Shown piece by piece: positions 35,747 through 44,275 of a stretch of DNA of 64,000 bases; position 1 is the stretch's first letter, and every line of letters starts with the position of its first letter. The DNA is taken from assembly GCF_040566695.1 (NCBI RefSeq), contig NZ_JBEXAE010000005.1, forward strand, positions 186,001-250,000, read 5' to 3'. This DNA comes from Sediminicola arcticus. Lineage in GTDB: Bacteria; Bacteroidota; Bacteroidia; Flavobacteriales; Flavobacteriaceae. The translations under genes were made by a program, and so were the position numbers. Below the pieces are notes generated by a model. It was not told the origin of the DNA. It did not search any database and worked only from the letters and a program-made list of their open reading frames with translations.

Positions 35747-36558
35747 ATTTCTTTTATTAATTCTTTGAATAAAGTAATCATTTTTGGTTCCGTTTCTCCT
35801 GCGATCTGAATAATTTCTGCGATATTAACAGGCTTCAGATTGTCTGGGTCGCACTCATCCGTAAGCACAGAAACTGCCATTACAGGCAATCGGAGGTGAT
35901 TGGCTACTATAACTTCGGGCACGGTGCTCATTCCTACGGCATCGGCACCAATCATTTTTATCATTCTATATTCTGCCTTGGTTTCCAATTGCGGTCCAAC
36001 AACAGAGGCGTATACGCCTTTCTTCAATGAAATATTTTCTCTTAGTGCAATTGCTTCTACCTTCTTACGCATTTTTAGGTCGTAAGGTTCACTCATGTCA
36101 ACAAATCGATCTCCAAATTCCGATATGTTTTTAAAAGCTAAGGGGGATCCACCTTGCAGATTGATATGGTCTTCGATCAACATAATATCTCCTTTTTTAT
36201 AATCAAGGTTTACAGCCCCGGCTGCATTGGAGATGAATAGGTTTTTGATTCCCAATTGGTGCATCACCCTGATAGGGTAGGTGACATCAATTAAATCATA
36301 CCCTTCATATATGTGAAAACGACCCTGCATTACCACCACTTTTTTTCCTTCTATGGTGCCATAGATCAATTTTCCGGTATGAAACTCAACGGTTGCTAAT
36401 GGAAAAAATGGAATGTCGTTATAATGAGCCTCAATGGGATTTTCAATTTCAGCCACTAATTTTCCAAGTCCAGTTCCTAGAATGATTCCCAATTCAGGGG
36501 CATCAAAACCCTTGTGCTTTAAATAGGCAGTGGACTCTTCTAATTGCTTTAATATCAT
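35743..36558 (-). CDS. Purine nucleoside phosphorylase (trimeric type) with Asp at the purine-selecting position
   Basis: Phosphorylase of 271 residues that cleaves purine ribosides to base and ribose 1-phosphate. Motifs are GIILGTGLGKL, MQGRFHIYEGYD, ISNAAGAVNLDY, GPQLETKAEYRM and GADAVGMSTVPEVIVANH. Counting from Met210 (human Met219), human Glu201 is conserved as Glu192, but human Asn243 is Asp234 (VSVLTDECDP). In human PNP the Asn243Asp change brings acceptance of adenosine, so this enzyme may prefer 6-amino purines. It overlaps genes on both sides by four bases (ATGA), inside the arsenosugar-type cluster. Confidence 0.87.
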   Translation of the reverse strand: MILKQLEESTAYLKHKGFDAPELGIILGTGLGKLVAEIENPIEAHYNDIPFFPLATVEFHTGKLIYGTIEGKKVVVMQGRFHIYEGYDLIDVTYPIRVMHQLGIKNLFISNAAGAVNLDYKKGDIMLIEDHINLQGGSPLAFKNISEFGDRFVDMSEPYDLKMRKKVEAIALRENISLKKGVYASVVGPQLETKAEYRMIKMIGADAVGMSTVPEVIVANHLRLPVMAVSVLTDECDPDNLKPVNIAEIIQIAGETEPKMITLFKELIKEI

Positions 36559-37193
36559 ATTTTTATGTTTTTTAAAAAAGGTTGAAAAGCTTCAATATGT
36601 TGAATGTCCTCAAAATGATCCACATCATTTTTTATTTTCAATAATGTGACATTTTCGTTTTTTAGATCATTTAAAGTCTCCTCAAGCACAGTATCTGTGC
36701 CCCAGGCTTTATTTTTAAAAATGGACTTATTGATTGTGGACATCCCTAAAAGATAGTATCCGCCATCTTCAGCTGGTCCTATAACAAATTTGCTATTTTC
36801 CAATTCTTTAAAAGCAGTATTTAGGTCTTTTGAGGTGAGATCGTACATATCACTACCAATGATGATTATATTTTTATATTTTGCTTCAAATCCCTCCTGA
36901 AAGGCCTTTAACATGCGCTCCCCTAGATCCTGACCTTGTTGTAGATTTTTGTGATAATGTGAATTTTCCCAGATATCATTTTCCCATATTTCTTCCGAAT
37001 AAAGTACTTGCTTTGCTGCTTTTACCTCTTTAGTAATGGCATGGGTGTGATCCAATAAAAAGGAATAGATTTCTAGGGCTATAGCGTCGCCTACTTTGGC
37101 TGCTAATCTAGTCTTACATTTCCCTAATTCTGGGTTCCTAGTGAAAATTAGAAGTAGGTTTTTCAGGTTTGGAGAATCGGAATTGGATGTCAT
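36555..37193 (-). CDS. TIGR04282-type arsenosugar-cluster glycosyltransferase
   Basis: GT-A-fold protein of about 212 residues of the TIGR04282 family. Motifs are LLLIFTRNPELGKCKTRLA, GQDLGERMLKAF, IIIIGSDMYDLT and VIGPAEDGGYYLLGM. The start is taken at ATG 37193, eight bases after the rhodanese stop; a Met at 37217 would overlap it. Family members accompany ArsM/ArsS genes and resemble nucleotidyl- or glycosyltransferases. The exact substrate is unknown. Confidence 0.8.
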   Translation of the reverse strand: MTSNSDSPNLKNLLLIFTRNPELGKCKTRLAAKVGDAIALEIYSFLLDHTHAITKEVKAAKQVLYSEEIWENDIWENSHYHKNLQQGQDLGERMLKAFQEGFEAKYKNIIIIGSDMYDLTSKDLNTAFKELENSKFVIGPAEDGGYYLLGMSTINKSIFKNKAWGTDTVLEETLNDLKNENVTLLKIKNDVDHFEDIQHIEAFQPFLKNIKI

Positions 37194-37200
37194 AAGCAAG

Positions 37201-37692
37201 TTAATATACTTTTTCACCTTTAGTCAGAAATTGCCCCCAATGCTTACTAAAGGCATGTACTTTATCCGTTACTTTTCCTTGATTGTCAAAGACTGGGTAA
37301 TCTTGGTTTTTCCATTCGAAAATACCCCCATATAAGTTTTTGACATTGGTATAACCCTCCGCTAAAAATTCTTCAGCGGTATTTTCTGAGCGAACACCTA
37401 TGGAGCAATAAACAATAATAGGCGTGCTTTTGTCTAGTACCAAACTAGATATTTCTTTAGAATTCAATTTATTAGTGCCTACCCAAATGGCATTCTCAAT
37501 ATGACTAACATCGTATTCCTCCTTTTTTCTAGCATCTAAAAATACATAACCTTTAAGGCTAATAGCTTTTTGAGTATTTATGTAGGCCACATTGTGCTTG
37601 TTATATTTCATTAAAACTTCGTCAATAGAATTTTGGGCATTGGAACCAAGAAAGCCTGAAATAAAAATAAAAATTGAAAGAAATAACCGCAT
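37201..37692 (-). CDS. Secreted single-domain rhodanese-like protein
   Basis: Protein of 163 residues counted from ATG 37692, where a signal peptide begins (MRLFLSIFIFISGFLGSNAQ); the earlier Met at 37722 lies on the -7 box. One rhodanese domain carries the active loop VYCSIGVRSENT with catalytic Cys, plus FLDARKKEEYDVSHI and LYGGIFEWKNQDYPV. It should be a periplasmic sulfur- or thiol-handling protein. It is the first gene of the arsenosugar-type cluster; a role in arsenic chemistry is only positional. Confidence 0.83.
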   Translation of the reverse strand: MRLFLSIFIFISGFLGSNAQNSIDEVLMKYNKHNVAYINTQKAISLKGYVFLDARKKEEYDVSHIENAIWVGTNKLNSKEISSLVLDKSTPIIVYCSIGVRSENTAEEFLAEGYTNVKNLYGGIFEWKNQDYPVFDNQGKVTDKVHAFSKHWGQFLTKGEKVY

Positions 37693-37719
37693 AGAGGAGA
37701 TAAATAAAATCTTTGCTAA

Positions 37720-37727
37720 CAAAGGTA
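37720..37727 (-). promoter_or_regulatory. -7 element for the arsenosugar-type cluster
   Basis: Minus-strand TACCTTTG matches TAnnTTTG, 27 bases before the rhodanese ATG at 37692. No -33 TTG at normal spacing was seen. Confidence 0.45.
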
Positions 37728-37864
37728 TTAATTTGTAAGGAAATTGATGGATTTTAACAAAGGATTAGGGAGGTCTCTTTGTGTGTTTGACCATGAAATT
37801 AACATGGTGATTATTCGAATTTTATCTTCATCTTGGAAAAAATGCCAACAGTAGCTAATTTTTT

Positions 37865-38281
37865 ATGAAATTGCAGGGATTTAAGATACAGATGGATACA
37901 TATTTAAGAGGTCAAAATACAAGTAAGGTTAAAAGGTTGCCTCTACTATTGATACTTGGGATGTTTTTTGTGGTAATTCCTACTTTAAAGGGACAGTTAA
38001 TCCAAGAGGATAAGATGTTGCATTTTGGTGTAGGCGCAGTGATTGGTGCTGGAACAACAGGTGTGGTCTATGGCATTACCAAAAATAAGACCAAGGCAGT
38101 AATATGGGGTATAGGCTTGAGTACGCTAGCAGGGATTACCAAGGAGGTTATTGATCATAATAGATATGGGAAAGCTGATACAGGAGATATGGTCGCTACT
38201 ACTTTGGGAGGAATCTTTGGGTCCTTTAGTGTAAAAATTGTTTTGGATAAAAAGCGGAAGAGGAGGCGAAGGTTAAAATAA
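37865..38281 (+). CDS. Small membrane/secreted protein, YfiM/DUF2279-like
   Basis: Up to 138 residues; the real start may be ATG 37892 (MDTYLRGQNTS), since no ribosome site decides it. A hydrophobic signal or anchor segment (LPLLLILGMFFVVIPTLKGQ) is followed by DKMLHFGVGAVIGAGTTGVVY and two further weak helices, a GDMVATTLGG segment and a Lys/Arg-rich tail. The HFGVGAVIGAG...KEVIDH...D..DMVAT pattern recalls YfiM-like envelope proteins. Function is unknown. It stands alone between the arsenic cluster and tRNA-Phe. Confidence 0.62.
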   Translation: MKLQGFKIQMDTYLRGQNTSKVKRLPLLLILGMFFVVIPTLKGQLIQEDKMLHFGVGAVIGAGTTGVVYGITKNKTKAVIWGIGLSTLAGITKEVIDHNRYGKADTGDMVATTLGGIFGSFSVKIVLDKKRKRRRRLK

Positions 38282-38330
38282 GCGGTTTTTTATAGCCTAT
38301 AAAAATCGAAGGTTTCATAAGTTATCTAAA

Positions 38331-38358
38331 ACAAAAAATCCCTACCGAAGTAAGGATT
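38331..38358 (-). terminator. Terminator of tRNA-Phe with UUCG tetraloop
   Basis: On the minus strand AATCCTTAC and GTAGGGATT pair over nine bases around a TTCG loop and are followed by six T. It lies seven bases after the tRNA 3' end and could also stop the convergent gene ending at 38281. Confidence 0.8.
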
Positions 38359-38364
38359 TGTTTG

Positions 38365-38437
38365 TGGTGCCTCCAGGAATCGAACCAGGGACACATGGAT
38401 TTTCAGTCCATTGCTCTACCAACTGAGCTAAGGCACC
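38365..38437 (-). tRNA. tRNA-Phe (GAA)
   Basis: A 73-base cloverleaf: acceptor GGTGCCT/AGGCACC with discriminator A, D arm GCTC..GAGC, anticodon arm ATGGA-CTGAAAA-TCCAT with anticodon GAA, and T arm CCTGG-TTCGATT-CCTGG. The 3' CCA is not encoded. It stands alone, with its own promoter and terminator. Confidence 0.96.
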
Positions 38438-38455
38438 ATGCCTTTTAAGCGGTTG

Positions 38456-38486
38456 CAAATATAATTTCAATTTCGCGATATCCAAA
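38456..38486 (-). promoter_or_regulatory. Promoter of tRNA-Phe
   Basis: Minus-strand TTTG (38483-38486), 19-base spacer, TATATTTG (38456-38463): a full match to the Bacteroidota vegetative promoter, about 19 bases before the mature tRNA 5' end. Confidence 0.75.
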
Positions 38487-38539
38487 CAAAAATCAAAAAA
38501 AAAGCAGATAGTTTTTTTTCAAATGATGATCTTTGTGGT

Positions 38540-39268
38540 ATGAACCTCATAGTTGACGCCGGCAATACTTTTATCAAACTAGCTGTCTTTGATACAGATA
38601 GGATGCTTTCTAATCAAAAAGTTGAATTAGATGGTTTCTGTAAAAAGATCAAAGAATTATTTGAGGAATACCCGAATATTAATCATTCTATTGTTTCCAC
38701 GGTAGGGTTTTTAGAGAAAAAGCACCTCGAGATGGTCGCTATTTTTAGTAGGGTGCATCTTTTAAGCGCCAAAAGTTTGGTGCCTTTTAAAAATTCCTAC
38801 GCCTCGCCCCAGACGTTAGGGGTTGATAGGATTGCCTTGGCTACCGCAGCCTTTTATCATAATCCCAAAGGAAACACTTTAGTTATAGATGCAGGAACTT
38901 GCATAACCTATGACATGATTAATGATATGGGTGAATACTTGGGGGGTGCCATTTCCCCTGGAATAGCTATGCGGTATAGGGCATTGCATGAGCAGACTTC
39001 CAAACTACCATTACTTGAAGCTAAAACTATATTAGACTTTATTGGTAATACAACTGCGGATAGCATTCACAGCGGCGTAGTTAATGGCGTTTGTAATGAA
39101 ATAGATGGGGTAATACAGCAGTATAATGCCAGATTTGTAAATTTAACAGTTATTTTAACGGGTGGGGATATGCAATTTTTGTCAAAACGATTAAAAAATA
39201 CCATATTTGCGCATTCTAAATTTCTCCTAGAGGGGTTAAATTATTTGCTCGAATACAATAAACGATAA
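38540..39268 (+). CDS. coaX: Type III pantothenate kinase
   Basis: Kinase of 242 residues for the first step of coenzyme A synthesis, cytosolic. Family motifs are LIVDAGNTFIKLAVFD, LGVDRIALATAAFYH, LVIDAGTCITYDMI and GGAISPGIAMRYRALHEQTSKLP. It is the first gene of a tight plus-strand run that continues through an outer-membrane protein, a TPR protein, lptC and a CNNM gene; the next start follows at once (39269). This order is widespread in Flavobacteriaceae. Confidence 0.93.
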   Translation: MNLIVDAGNTFIKLAVFDTDRMLSNQKVELDGFCKKIKELFEEYPNINHSIVSTVGFLEKKHLEMVAIFSRVHLLSAKSLVPFKNSYASPQTLGVDRIALATAAFYHNPKGNTLVIDAGTCITYDMINDMGEYLGGAISPGIAMRYRALHEQTSKLPLLEAKTILDFIGNTTADSIHSGVVNGVCNEIDGVIQQYNARFVNLTVILTGGDMQFLSKRLKNTIFAHSKFLLEGLNYLLEYNKR

Positions 39269-40531
39269 ATGATCAAAAAATTTGTAATTGCAATTGTCTA
39301 CTGTGCAACTTGTATAATCTATTCCCAAAACGGTACAGTATCCCCTTATTCTTTTGGTATTGGCGAATTAAAAGCAGTAGGAACTGTTGAAAACCAAATG
39401 ATGGGTGGCGTTGCTGTTTATGCGGATAGTATTCATATCAACCTTAGAAACCCTGCAGCTTACAGCAAACTGGCATTGACTACATACACTGCGGGACTGA
39501 CCAGAAGAGAATCTAGGTTGAAGACATTTGACAATCAGGAAAATGCATCTGTATCTAATTTGGACTATTTAGCAATTGGATTGCCATTGGGAAATGGTTT
39601 AGGATTGGGGTTCGGTTTGATGCCATTCTCTTCAGTAGGGTACAATTCTGTAATACAGGGTATCAATTCGGAAGGGGCTGCTTTGATCTATTCCGCTTCT
39701 GGCGACGGAGGTTTGAATCGACTTTACACTTCCTTAGGTTATGAAGTTTTTAAGGATTTCAGTATCGGTGCCACATTGAACTTTAATTTTGGGACTTTGA
39801 ACAATAATAGAATCCAGACCATAGAAGGCGTGCAATTTGGAACATTAGATAGGAGGAGTTCAAGGATAAACGGGTTCGATTTTAATTATGCGGCTAATTA
39901 TACCCCCAAAATTTCAAAAAAAAATAGGTTATATACCTCCGTGGGGGTGAATACTCAAATGAATTTAGTTTCAGAAAATACACGTACAATTGGATCATTT
40001 TCCTCTTCAACAGGTGCTGAGGTTGAGGTAATTAATGTAAATTTGCAAGCACAGGGTCTAAAAAATACGGAAATTAAGGTTCCAACGACAACGACTTTAG
40101 GACTTGGAATAGGAGAGGATAATAAATGGTTTTTAGGAGCCGAATATAGTTTGCAGCAATTTTCTTCTTTTGAAAATGATTTCTTGAGAAGAGACAATGT
40201 TTCTTATAATGACGCTAGTACTTTTGGTTTTGGAGGATTTTTTGTTCCTGACTATTCTTCTTTTACAAGTTACTTTAAAAGAGTAACTTATAGAGCTGGG
40301 GCTAAGCTTACTAAGTCAGGCTTGGTGATTAATGATAAGGAGATAAATAACTTTGGCATAACTTTTGGAGTTGGATTACCACTGGGAGGAAGTTTCTCCA
40401 ATCTCAACATCGGTTTCGAGTTGGGAAGAAGGGGAACAACAGACGCTAATTTGGTAGAAGAAAGTTATCTAAAAATGAATTTAGGGCTTTCTTTGAACGA
40501 TAGGTGGTTCCAGAAAAGAAAAATTAATTAA
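39269..40531 (+). CDS. Outer-membrane beta-barrel protein of unknown function
   Basis: Secreted protein of 420 residues. A signal peptide (MIKKFVIAIVYCATCIIYSQ) is followed by NGTVSPYSFGIGELKAVGTVENQMMGGVAVYADS and many alternating Gly/aromatic strands such as FGLMPFSSVGYNSV, SLGYEVFKDFSIGATLNFNFG and NNFGITFGVGLPLGG, typical of an FadL-like barrel. No transport substrate is identifiable. It sits directly between coaX and the TPR gene. Confidence 0.75.
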   Translation: MIKKFVIAIVYCATCIIYSQNGTVSPYSFGIGELKAVGTVENQMMGGVAVYADSIHINLRNPAAYSKLALTTYTAGLTRRESRLKTFDNQENASVSNLDYLAIGLPLGNGLGLGFGLMPFSSVGYNSVIQGINSEGAALIYSASGDGGLNRLYTSLGYEVFKDFSIGATLNFNFGTLNNNRIQTIEGVQFGTLDRRSSRINGFDFNYAANYTPKISKKNRLYTSVGVNTQMNLVSENTRTIGSFSSSTGAEVEVINVNLQAQGLKNTEIKVPTTTTLGLGIGEDNKWFLGAEYSLQQFSSFENDFLRRDNVSYNDASTFGFGGFFVPDYSSFTSYFKRVTYRAGAKLTKSGLVINDKEINNFGITFGVGLPLGGSFSNLNIGFELGRRGTTDANLVEESYLKMNLGLSLNDRWFQKRKIN

Positions 40532-40567
40532 TAAATTTGCACATTAACCATTTAAACTCATAAGAAA

Positions 40568-41944
40568 ATGAAAAAGATACTTTACATCGCTGTCTTCTCA
40601 GCATTGGGGTATGGGGGTATAAACAATGCTCAAGCTCAGGCTCAAAATCCAGAATGTAGTAATAACCTTTCTATCTACGTTGAGCATGCCAAAGTTAAAA
40701 ATTACGATGCCGCCTACACCCCTTGGAAAATGGTTTATGATAATTGTCCTGATCTTAATTGGGCAAACTTTGCATATGGGGAACGTATTCTTGCCGATAG
40801 GGTTGAAAAGGCTACTGGAGCAGATAAGACTGCTGCCATTAACCAGATGGAGATGTTATATGAAAACAGGTTAAAATACTTTTCAAACAAAACCACTAAG
40901 GCCGAGACTATCATTGATAAGATAATCTTAAAATATGAAAATAAAATTGCCTCCAATAGTGAAATCTACGATCAGTTACACAAAGCCTTTACAGAGGACC
41001 AAGATAATTTCACAAATCCAAAGGCATTGTACCTTTACTTTTCAAGCCTTGTAGATTTGAATGCAGAGGGAAGTAAGGATCCGGATTTGGTATTTCAGAC
41101 CTATGATGCTGTTATAGCAAAAATATATGTGGAAAATGATAAGTACACAAGTATTATCGCAAAATTAATTCCTAAAGAGGATGCCAACACTTTGACCTCT
41201 AAAGAAAAAAGTCAATTGAGGTCGGCAAATAGTTATTCGGAAACTTATGGTAAAATTTCTGAAAGTATCGATGGTAAATTAGGTGCCTTAGCAAACTGCG
41301 AAAACTTGATCCCATTATACGAAAAGAATTTTGATGATAAAAAGAACGATTTAAACTGGGTGAAGGGTGCAGTAGGCAGAATGTACTCTAAGGAATGTAC
41401 CGATGATCCTTTGTTTAAAAAACTTTTCGAAGCCCAAATGGCTTTAGATCCTTCAGCTGAAGCCTACATGTATGGGGCTACTTTAAAGATGAAGGCAGGT
41501 GATTCTAAAGGAGCTTTATCAGATTATAACAAAGCCTTGGATTTAGAAACTAACGCTAAAAAACGTTCAGAGATCGCATACAAAATTGCGACTACCTACG
41601 TTAGGAGTAGTAAGTCATCAGCACGGAGCTATGCCCAAAAGGCGTTGGATGCAAATCCTTCCAACGGAAAGGCTTATTTGATGATTGCTAGTCTATATGC
41701 AAGTAGTGCTAACGATTGTGGAACTACTACCTTTGAGAAAAGAGCTATTTATTGGAAAGCGGCAGATGTAGCAAGACAAGCCGGTAGGGTAGATCCTGCT
41801 TTAAGTGGTAGAGCTGCTCAAGCCGCCACCAGTTATGCGTCGAAAGCTCCATCTAAAGAGGATATATTTAACTCAGGAATGTCGGGTAAAACTGTTTCCT
41901 TCAATTGTTGGGTTGGTGGTAGCGTAACCGTGCCTAGCTTATAA
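40568..41944 (+). CDS. Secreted tetratricopeptide-repeat protein
   Basis: Protein of 458 residues with a signal peptide (MKKILYIAVFSALGYGGINNAQAQ). The middle region contains long helices. TPR-like units are clear at about residues 285-400 (SAEAYMYGATLKMKAGDSKGALSDYNKALDLE, then ARSYAQKALDANPSNGKAYLMIASLYASS). Four Cys residues may form disulfides. It is likely a periplasmic scaffold; its partner is unknown. It lies 36 bases after the barrel gene and one base before lptC, suggesting an envelope-assembly role by context. Confidence 0.78.
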   Translation: MKKILYIAVFSALGYGGINNAQAQAQNPECSNNLSIYVEHAKVKNYDAAYTPWKMVYDNCPDLNWANFAYGERILADRVEKATGADKTAAINQMEMLYENRLKYFSNKTTKAETIIDKIILKYENKIASNSEIYDQLHKAFTEDQDNFTNPKALYLYFSSLVDLNAEGSKDPDLVFQTYDAVIAKIYVENDKYTSIIAKLIPKEDANTLTSKEKSQLRSANSYSETYGKISESIDGKLGALANCENLIPLYEKNFDDKKNDLNWVKGAVGRMYSKECTDDPLFKKLFEAQMALDPSAEAYMYGATLKMKAGDSKGALSDYNKALDLETNAKKRSEIAYKIATTYVRSSKSSARSYAQKALDANPSNGKAYLMIASLYASSANDCGTTTFEKRAIYWKAADVARQAGRVDPALSGRAAQAATSYASKAPSKEDIFNSGMSGKTVSFNCWVGGSVTVPSL

Positions 41945-41945
41945 G

Positions 41946-42545
41946 ATGCACAAACTTTTTAAAAATAATTTCAAGAGCATTGCCGTAGTTTTTTCTATGG
42001 CAATGTTTTTTTTATCCTGTACGGACAACTATAAAAGGGTTGGGAAAGAAGCGGCGGAATTAATATATCCCCAAGGTGTGGCCCAAAATTTCACACTTAC
42101 CTATACCGAAACTAAAAATGACCTAGGTAGTGAGGGTGTTGAAGCGACCAAAATTATAGCTGTTCTTTCAAGTCCCAGCACTGAGGATTTTGATAACCTA
42201 AGGTTCAGGTATAGAACTTTTCCAGATGGATTAAGGGTTGACTTTTATGATGATCAAAATAACAAAAGCATTGTAAGCTCCGATTATGGAATTATTTATT
42301 CTGATACAAATTTGATAGATTTACAAGGGAATGTGGTCATTGAGACCTATGATGGTAAAAAGTTGGAAACGCCACAGCTTTATTGGGATAGGGCTAATGA
42401 ATGGATTTTTACCCAAGCAAAATTTAAGTATACCAATCCAGAAGACGGTACCATAATGGACGGTGAGGGAATGGATTTTAATAAAGATTTTAGTTTTTTC
42501 AGCGCACATAAAACGTATGGTTTTATGAGCATTAAAGAAGAGTAA
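41946..42545 (+). CDS. lptC: LPS-export protein LptC, lipoprotein form
   Basis: Protein of 199 residues with a signal peptide ending FFLSC, Cys25 being the likely lipid site. The beta-jellyroll region includes SDYGIIYSDTNLIDLQGNVVIETYDGKKLETPQLYWDRANEWIFT, the signature of LptC (YrbK/DUF1239), and a late KDFSFFSAHKTYG. It would link the LptB2FG transporter to LptA in lipopolysaccharide export. It is between the TPR gene and a small membrane protein, with one-base gaps. Confidence 0.85.
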   Translation: MHKLFKNNFKSIAVVFSMAMFFLSCTDNYKRVGKEAAELIYPQGVAQNFTLTYTETKNDLGSEGVEATKIIAVLSSPSTEDFDNLRFRYRTFPDGLRVDFYDDQNNKSIVSSDYGIIYSDTNLIDLQGNVVIETYDGKKLETPQLYWDRANEWIFTQAKFKYTNPEDGTIMDGEGMDFNKDFSFFSAHKTYGFMSIKEE

Positions 42546-42546
42546 T

Positions 42547-42753
42547 ATGATCAAAGTTTTAAAATATACAGAATATCTTTATCTGGTAGTTGCCATCATT
42601 TCACTATATAAAATAGCAACACTTTGGGGCATAGCGCCACAAGAGACTTATATTTTTATTTTCTTCGCAGCAGTTTCATTAGGGATGTTCTTTTTCAGGA
42701 GAAATTATCGAAAGAAATTCGAACAACGTAAAAATGATAATCAAAAAGAATAG
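42547..42753 (+). CDS. Small two-helix membrane protein
   Basis: Protein of 68 residues with two hydrophobic segments (YLYLVVAIISLYKIATLWG and TYIFIFFAAVSLGMFFF) and a basic tail RRNYRKKFEQRKNDNQ. No family is recognised beyond homologues at this same place in Flavobacteriaceae. Its TAG stop overlaps the GTG start of the next gene, so the two are coupled. Confidence 0.72.
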   Translation: MIKVLKYTEYLYLVVAIISLYKIATLWGIAPQETYIFIFFAAVSLGMFFFRRNYRKKFEQRKNDNQKE

Positions 42754-44042
42754 TGGACGCCTCTTCAATTATAATAATTGTCACCCTTTTATTATCCGCA
42801 TTTTTTTCTGGAATGGAAATAGCGTTTATTTCTGCGAATAAAATTCACATAGAAATTGAGAAAAAGCAGGAAGGTATTTTAGCTAAAGTACTTACTAGAC
42901 TTACCAGAAAACCTTCCAAATTTATTGCATCCATGCTGATTGGTAACAATATAGCCTTGGTTGTTTACGGGTTTTATATGGGAGATGTCCTCATGCAATG
43001 GTTTCAAGGCATGTATCCCTCCTCTTATGGCTTGGTCAATATTATGTTGACCGATTTTAGTTTAGTGGCTCAAACGATTATTTCAACTTTTGTGATTCTT
43101 TTTACCGCAGAGTTTTTACCCAAGGTGTTATTCCAGATTTATTCCAATACCCTTCTCAAAATATTGGCCGTGCCTGCCTATCTTTTCTACATTCTTTTTT
43201 CAGTTATTTCCGAATTTGTTATTTGGGTGTCCGATTTTATTTTAAAAGCTCTTTTTAAAACAGATGGAGATGAGGTTCAATTGGCATTCAGTAAAATAGA
43301 GTTAGGGGATTACATCACGGAACAAATGGAAGCGGTTGAAGAAGCAGATGAGGTAGATTCTGAAATCCAAATTTTTCAAAATGCATTAGAATTTTCTGCT
43401 GTCAAGGCAAGGGAAGTTATGATCCCGCGAACCGAGATTACGGCTGTGGAATTGCATGAGAAGCCAAAAAATTTAGTAAAACTTTTTACCGAAACAGGAT
43501 TTTCTAAAATACTTATTTATAAGGACACCATAGACAATATTATAGGCTACGTCCATTCTTATGAGCTGTTTAAAAAGCCAAAGACTATTAAAAGTGTGTT
43601 ACTTCCTGTTGAATTTGTCCCTGAAACCATGATGATAAGCGATATTCTTAATGTCCTAATAAAAAAACGCAAAAGCATTGCTGTGGTTCTGGATGAATAT
43701 GGGGGCACTTCTGGTATAATGACCGTGGAAGATATTGTAGAAGAGCTTTTTGGAGAGATTGAGGATGAGCATGATTCCACAGACCTACTTGAGGAAAAAA
43801 TTGGAGATAACTCCTACAGGTTCTCTGCTAGGTTAGAGGTAGATTACATTAACGAGAACTATAAACTCAATCTACCTGATAGCGACGAGTATGAAACCCT
43901 AGGAGGACTTATCGTTAATGAAACTGGAGAAATTCCAGCCAATAACTCCGAAATTGTCATCGGTAATTTCATGTTTACGGTGTTGGAGGCTTCTAATACA
44001 AAGATAGACCTAGTTAGTCTTAAAATTCTGGATAACGATTAA
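42753..44042 (+). CDS. CNNM/CorC-family transporter-associated protein (hemolysin family)
   Basis: Protein of 429 residues starting at GTG 42753. An N-terminal CNNM (DUF21) domain with four helices (about 1-190) is followed by two CBS domains (VMIPRTEITAVE ... VVLDEYGGTSGIMTVEDIVEELFGEIEDEHD) and a C-terminal CorC_HlyC domain (about 345-429). Such proteins act in Mg2+/Co2+ handling or other membrane transport; hemolysin activity is a historical name. The protein ends the coaX run; 233 bases follow before ppiD. Confidence 0.88.
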   Translation: MDASSIIIIVTLLLSAFFSGMEIAFISANKIHIEIEKKQEGILAKVLTRLTRKPSKFIASMLIGNNIALVVYGFYMGDVLMQWFQGMYPSSYGLVNIMLTDFSLVAQTIISTFVILFTAEFLPKVLFQIYSNTLLKILAVPAYLFYILFSVISEFVIWVSDFILKALFKTDGDEVQLAFSKIELGDYITEQMEAVEEADEVDSEIQIFQNALEFSAVKAREVMIPRTEITAVELHEKPKNLVKLFTETGFSKILIYKDTIDNIIGYVHSYELFKKPKTIKSVLLPVEFVPETMMISDILNVLIKKRKSIAVVLDEYGGTSGIMTVEDIVEELFGEIEDEHDSTDLLEEKIGDNSYRFSARLEVDYINENYKLNLPDSDEYETLGGLIVNETGEIPANNSEIVIGNFMFTVLEASNTKIDLVSLKILDND

Positions 44043-44275
44043 GCTTTCCTTTTCAGATTTCGTTTTATCTAAAAGGTTCTTGCTATAGAGGACCTCTTTA
44101 GCTTTGATGAAATATTAATGTACCCTTGCTTTTTTCGCTTATTCCATGTAATGGAGCCACAATAGATTTAGAATCCATCAGTTATACTATATTTTCTTTG
44201 CTATTTGTAAAATAAAAATTTTAATACATGAAAGAAAATGGTAATTTCGCCAACTGATTTAAAATAGTTTACATA
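44043..44275. other. Intergenic region before ppiD
   Basis: 233 AT-rich bases with no ORF or RNA recognised. TAATTTCG at 44242-44249 is one mismatch from the -7 consensus, but no TTG stands at the right spacing, so a promoter for ppiD is only suspected. Confidence 0.4.
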
